From contig NZ_JAQZAT010000002.1 of NCBI RefSeq assembly GCF_028736925.1, positions 186,001 through 250,000 on the forward strand: 64,000 nt of DNA, in the 5' to 3' direction. The position numbers and the translations under genes were made by a program. Within the stretch, counting starts at the first letter, position 1. Each line of letters begins with the position of its first letter. This DNA is from Flavivirga sp. 57AJ16. Lineage in GTDB: Bacteria > Bacteroidota > Bacteroidia > Flavobacteriales > Flavobacteriaceae. Of the stretch, positions 61,611-64,000 are shown in pieces. A model generated the notes under the pieces. That model had not been told where the DNA came from and did no database searches. It saw only the letters and a program-made list of their open reading frames with translations.

Positions 61611-61970
61611 ATGAAAACATTAAAATTAGTGCCATTATTTCTTGTAGCATTTCTATTTTGTAACTACACGGCCATGGCTCAAGAAGACGAAGAGGAATAC
61701 GAGGAAGACGAATTATCGACAATAACTGCCGTTTATGCGGGTATTGAAGATGGCATGTATATGTTCACCTACAAAGACGAAGATGATGAAGAAACTACCA
61801 TTAGCTTTGAGAACATATCTCCAGAAGTAGAAAAGAAGTATGATCTATTTTCTAAAAAAATTATAGGTAAGACTTTTGAAATCACTTATTCCGATGAGAA
61901 TGTTCCAGATAATGATGACGAGGAAATACTTGTTAATATTAGAACAATTGTAGCCATAAAACAATTATAA
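61611..61970 (+). CDS. small secreted acidic protein
   Basis: This 119-residue protein has a signal peptide (MKTLKLVPLFLVAFLFCNYT, cut after AMA) and a mature domain with a very acidic start (QEDEEEYEEDEL) and a beta-rich body (ITAVYAGIEDGMYMFTYKDE). No cysteines in the mature part. A hairpin CAATAAGG-N7-CCTTATTG at 61553-61575 lies 36 bp ahead of its start. No family recognised. A small lipoprotein gene follows after 11 bp. Confidence 0.7.
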   Translation: MKTLKLVPLFLVAFLFCNYTAMAQEDEEEYEEDELSTITAVYAGIEDGMYMFTYKDEDDEETTISFENISPEVEKKYDLFSKKIIGKTFEITYSDENVPDNDDEEILVNIRTIVAIKQL

Positions 61971-61981
61971 TTCTTGGTAAA

Positions 61982-62212
61982 ATGAAAAGGTTATTTGTAG
62001 GATTTTTAATATTGACAATATCTTTTGCTGTTTTATCTTGTAGACAAACTAAAGAAGAAAAAACAGGTAAAACGCCTGAAGCGGCTCAAGAAAACATTAA
62101 TGAGTACGAGCAAAATTTTGAAGAGGACGAAGTAGAGGATGAGTCAATAGAAAAAGAGGTTGAAGATATCCCTGAAAAAGAACAAACAGAGGATGATGAA
62201 TCCAATTTATAG
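61982..62212 (+). CDS. small acidic lipoprotein
   Basis: This 76-residue protein has a lipobox (AVLSC, C20) and a low-complexity acidic tail rich in Glu and Asp with few hydrophobic residues, likely unfolded. Co-transcribed with the acidic protein before it, ended by a terminator at 62236-62270. Function unknown; periplasmic cation or polyamine binding is possible but unsupported. Confidence 0.7.
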   Translation: MKRLFVGFLILTISFAVLSCRQTKEEKTGKTPEAAQENINEYEQNFEEDEVEDESIEKEVEDIPEKEQTEDDESNL

Positions 62213-62235
62213 GAAAGTTGTTCTTTAAATAATGT

Positions 62236-62270
62236 AGAGGTGCTTTTAAAAAAGGCATCTCTTTTTTTTT
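62236..62270 (+). terminator. terminator after the acidic protein pair
   Basis: AGAGGTGC pairs with GGCATCTCT (with a G-U pair) and is followed by nine to ten T residues. Confidence 0.75.
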
Positions 62271-62386
62271 ATATTCTAGTTAAGGTTTTTAAACAAAAAT
62301 ATGCAGTTTTATTGACCATTTCAAATGCGAAATGACATTAATTTATGTTGAGCATAGCCGAAGTAAACCTCTATGGTTCTGCCTTG

Positions 62387-62408
62387 AGGATAGTTCGTTT
62401 CAAGAAAT
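62387..62408 (+). repeat. short dispersed repeat GGATAGTTCGTTTCAAGAAA
   Basis: The same 20 bases occur at 38749-38768, and the core GGTTCGTTTCAAGAAACTC recurs at 63121-63139. The core is a partial dyad (GTTTC..GAAAC), so it may be a binding site or hairpin. Confidence 0.55.
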
Positions 62409-62497
62409 TGTTTTATTTGCAAAAAGCCAGAACTTGCATTCTGGCTTCAACAGATTTATCAAGCAAAATGCTCGATTTCAAGAACCTCAACTATATA

Positions 62498-62659
62498 ATA
62501 CCAATTATGAATTAAAATACGCTATTCAAACTCATTCATTGATTTGTTTTATCACTTTACTCATCATTTCCATAGCTTAGGCTATCAAATAACACGCAGC
62601 AGGCAAAAACAAATAAGCAATATCGTTTTCTGTTGCTCATTTTAATTCATAATTGGTAT
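62498..62659. repeat. palindromic element, 162 bp, inverted copy of 56784-56946
   Basis: Termini 62498-62522 and 62635-62659. As a reverse complement it matches 56784-56946 at about 96%, with a single base missing in the central GCATAGCC. Both ends face the segment 56947-62497, giving a composite-transposon-like bracket. An open frame of 82 codons across this region is not considered a gene. Confidence 0.9.
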
Positions 62660-62731
62660 TATTCTTTTGAAGCATAGATGAAAAAGGGCAAATATTAATT
62701 CGAGTTGGTATTTCTGTAATGTCTTCTACAT

Positions 62732-63004
62732 TTATTCACAATAATCACCTTCACAATCTATATTATCGTTTGGAGGGATTAGAAATGAATCGTCATATAC
62801 ATCATTAATTATATTGTTAACAGATGCCATTTTTATTAAAAAAAGAGTGTCATTTATTATTATTTTTACACGATCTTCCATTTCTTTTTCAACTTCAGAA
62901 AAACGAATAACATCACTTTCTTTAAAACCTTTTTTGTAAGTTAGTGCTACTGCTTTTATAACTTCTGGATCTAGATAACTAAAATCTACCTTTACTTTTT
63001 TCAT
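62732..63004 (-). CDS. small protein, paralogue of 56280-56585
   Basis: This 90-residue protein starts MKKVKVDFSYLDPEVIKAVA, matching the 101-residue protein at 56280: VDF..L.PE......L.Y..G+...D+I+F and then DT.(F/Y)L(I/V)K. It lacks the long acidic tail and instead ends with CEGDYCE, a Cys pair. It is transcribed toward the palindromic element at 62498. Function unknown. The real gene call rests on similarity to its paralogue. Confidence 0.7.
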   Translation of the reverse strand: MKKVKVDFSYLDPEVIKAVALTYKKGFKESDVIRFSEVEKEMEDRVKIIINDTLFLIKMASVNNIINDVYDDSFLIPPNDNIDCEGDYCE

Positions 63005-63319
63005 TTTATCTATAAAGTATATATAACATTACGACAATAAACTAAAGAAAGGGTCACCATTTATTTTGGCTATTTTATGCTTTTTTTTGAAATTTTAACA
63101 AAGAAGTTGAAAGTGTTACCGGTTCGTTTCAAGAAACTCTTTATTAGATCTATCTACTACTAAAATTCAAACATTTTTGTTTTTATAATTTCGCGTGTTG
63201 AAGGTTTCTTTTTATGGATAGCTTGCGCTTGATTACGAGACATAAAATCATTATAGATTTTATATATAGGGTTATAACAACTGTTAATAACTTCTATGTA
63301 AGATTTGCACCAAAAATTC
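63005..63319. other. intergenic region before trxB
   Basis: No gene recognised. Holds the GGTTCGTTTCAAGAAACTC dispersed repeat at 63121 and AGGGTCACCATTTA at about 63048, also found near 43476 in the gap after the USP gene. Confidence 0.4.
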
Positions 63320-63327
63320 TACTTTTG
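63320..63327 (+). promoter_or_regulatory. -7 promoter element of trxB
   Basis: TACTTTTG fits TAnnTTTG, 24 bp before the trxB ATG. A -33 TTG at correct spacing was not obvious. Confidence 0.55.
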
Positions 63328-63351
63328 TTTTAATTAAATTTTACAAGTACT

Positions 63352-64000
63352 ATGTCTGATACAATAGAAAAAATAAAGTGTTTAATTATAGGTTCTGGAC
63401 CAGCTGGCTATACAGCAGCTATTTATGCAGCAAGGGCTAATATGTCACCTATATTATATCAAGGGACGCAACCAGGCGGGCAATTAACAACAACAAATGA
63501 AGTTGAGAATTTTCCAGGTTATCCAGAAGGTGTAACCGGACCGGAAATGATGATCGAATTACAAAAACAAGCAGAACGTTTTGAAACCGATGTACGTGAT
63601 GGTTGGGTTACAAAAGTTGATTTTTCTGGTGATGTTCATAAAGTATGGGTTAATGGCACCAAAGAAATTCATTGTGATACCGTCATAATTTCTACAGGAG
63701 CATCGGCTAAATATTTAGGACTGGATTCTGAACAAAAATATTTAAAACTAGGTGGAGGTGTATCTGCCTGTGCTGTGTGTGACGGATTCTTTTATAAAAA
63801 TCAAGAAGTAGTCATAGTTGGAGCAGGGGATTCTGCTTGCGAGGAAGCCCATTATTTATCTAAGTTGTGTACTAAGGTAACCATGTTGGTAAGACGTGAT
63901 GAATTTAGAGCGTCCAAAATTATGGCTGCCAGGGTTCAGAAGACTGAGAATATTGAAATACTATTTAATACGGAAACCGATGAGGTCTTGGGTGATGGGC
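63352..64000 (+). CDS. trxB: thioredoxin reductase (partial, C-terminus outside window)
   Basis: The first 216 codons are visible, starting MSDTIEKIKCLIIGSGPAGY. GSGPAGY at 14-20 binds FAD, PGGQLTTTNEVENFPGYPEG is the TrxB signature, and the redox pair is C140-A-V-C143 in SACAVCDGFF. VVIVGAGDSACEEAHYL is the NADPH-binding Rossmann loop, with GAGDSA in place of the usual GGGDSA. Reduces thioredoxin with NADPH in the cytoplasm. Confidence 0.95.
   Translation, partial: MSDTIEKIKCLIIGSGPAGYTAAIYAARANMSPILYQGTQPGGQLTTTNEVENFPGYPEGVTGPEMMIELQKQAERFETDVRDGWVTKVDFSGDVHKVWVNGTKEIHCDTVIISTGASAKYLGLDSEQKYLKLGGGVSACAVCDGFFYKNQEVVIVGAGDSACEEAHYLSKLCTKVTMLVRRDEFRASKIMAARVQKTENIEILFNTETDEVLGDG

Noticed and set aside
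62332-62580. 82-codon plus-strand frame
   Set aside because: Runs through a dispersed repeat, a small hairpin and into the palindromic element; not a credible gene.

Overview
The window is a chromosomal segment of a marine-type Flavobacteriaceae bacterium (phylum Bacteroidota). Evidence: AT-rich DNA, TAnnTTTG-type -7 promoter elements in place of sigma70 boxes, a flavobacterial crtI-crtB-crtZ-crtY carotenoid operon, GH92/GH29/GH20 lipoproteins, an SLC5-type symporter beside glycosidases, and many structured intergenic repeats. Genus cannot be fixed from the sequence alone.

Layout. 1-3019: GNAT acetyltransferase (cut by the edge), CCA-adding enzyme, TsaC/Sua5 and a membrane-anchored methyltransferase. 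3876-11411: cell-surface polysaccharide/LPS genes (GT4, Kdo-kinase-like, FkbM methyltransferase beside a broken epimerase, GT2, UDP-galactopyranose mutase with a divergent galactofuranosyltransferase, GT9). 11492-17789: housekeeping genes (dapD, ruvX, def, DUF5606, a Crp/Fnr regulator, a duplicated-domain lipoprotein, a TlpA-like thioredoxin). 17764-22186: carotenoid operon headed by a CarH-like B12/light regulator. 22979-25842: repeat-rich region with tRNA-Leu and a flavodoxin-like reductase/Crp pair between long direct repeats. 26187-40853: a glycoprotein N-glycan degradation locus (two GH92, symporter, CBM9 protein, GHL10-like protein, glycosylasparaginase, GH29, GH20), followed by decayed fucose-uptake and hydroxy-acid dehydrogenase genes. 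41467-42531: ECF-type sigma factor with two small related proteins. 42563-52002: USP, small membrane protein, two class-A beta-lactamase-like serine hydrolases, an Npt-type carrier with a HEAT-like domain, and a secreted dikinase. 52834-56585: arginine decarboxylase, agmatinase, deoxyhypusine-synthase-like enzyme and a small acidic protein. 57091-61468: VOC protein, GNAT-nitrilase fusion, protease-ATP-grasp (RimB/RimK-like), SET protein and TerB-like protein. The window ends in trxB.

Best candidates for undescribed biology: (1) the 43829-52002 cluster, where a signal-peptide-bearing protein has the phosphohistidine-then-ATP-grasp order of glucan water dikinases and sits beside a nucleotide-carrier-family protein and two extracytoplasmic serine hydrolases; (2) the polyamine plus peptide-ligase/SET/nitrilase neighbourhood, whose second half is bracketed by two inverted, nearly identical 162-163 bp palindromic elements with paralogous small genes just outside them; (3) a set of 115-213 bp palindromic elements with different termini, several of which share a similar central motif.

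All calls come from reading the sequence and recalling family motifs. No database search was run.
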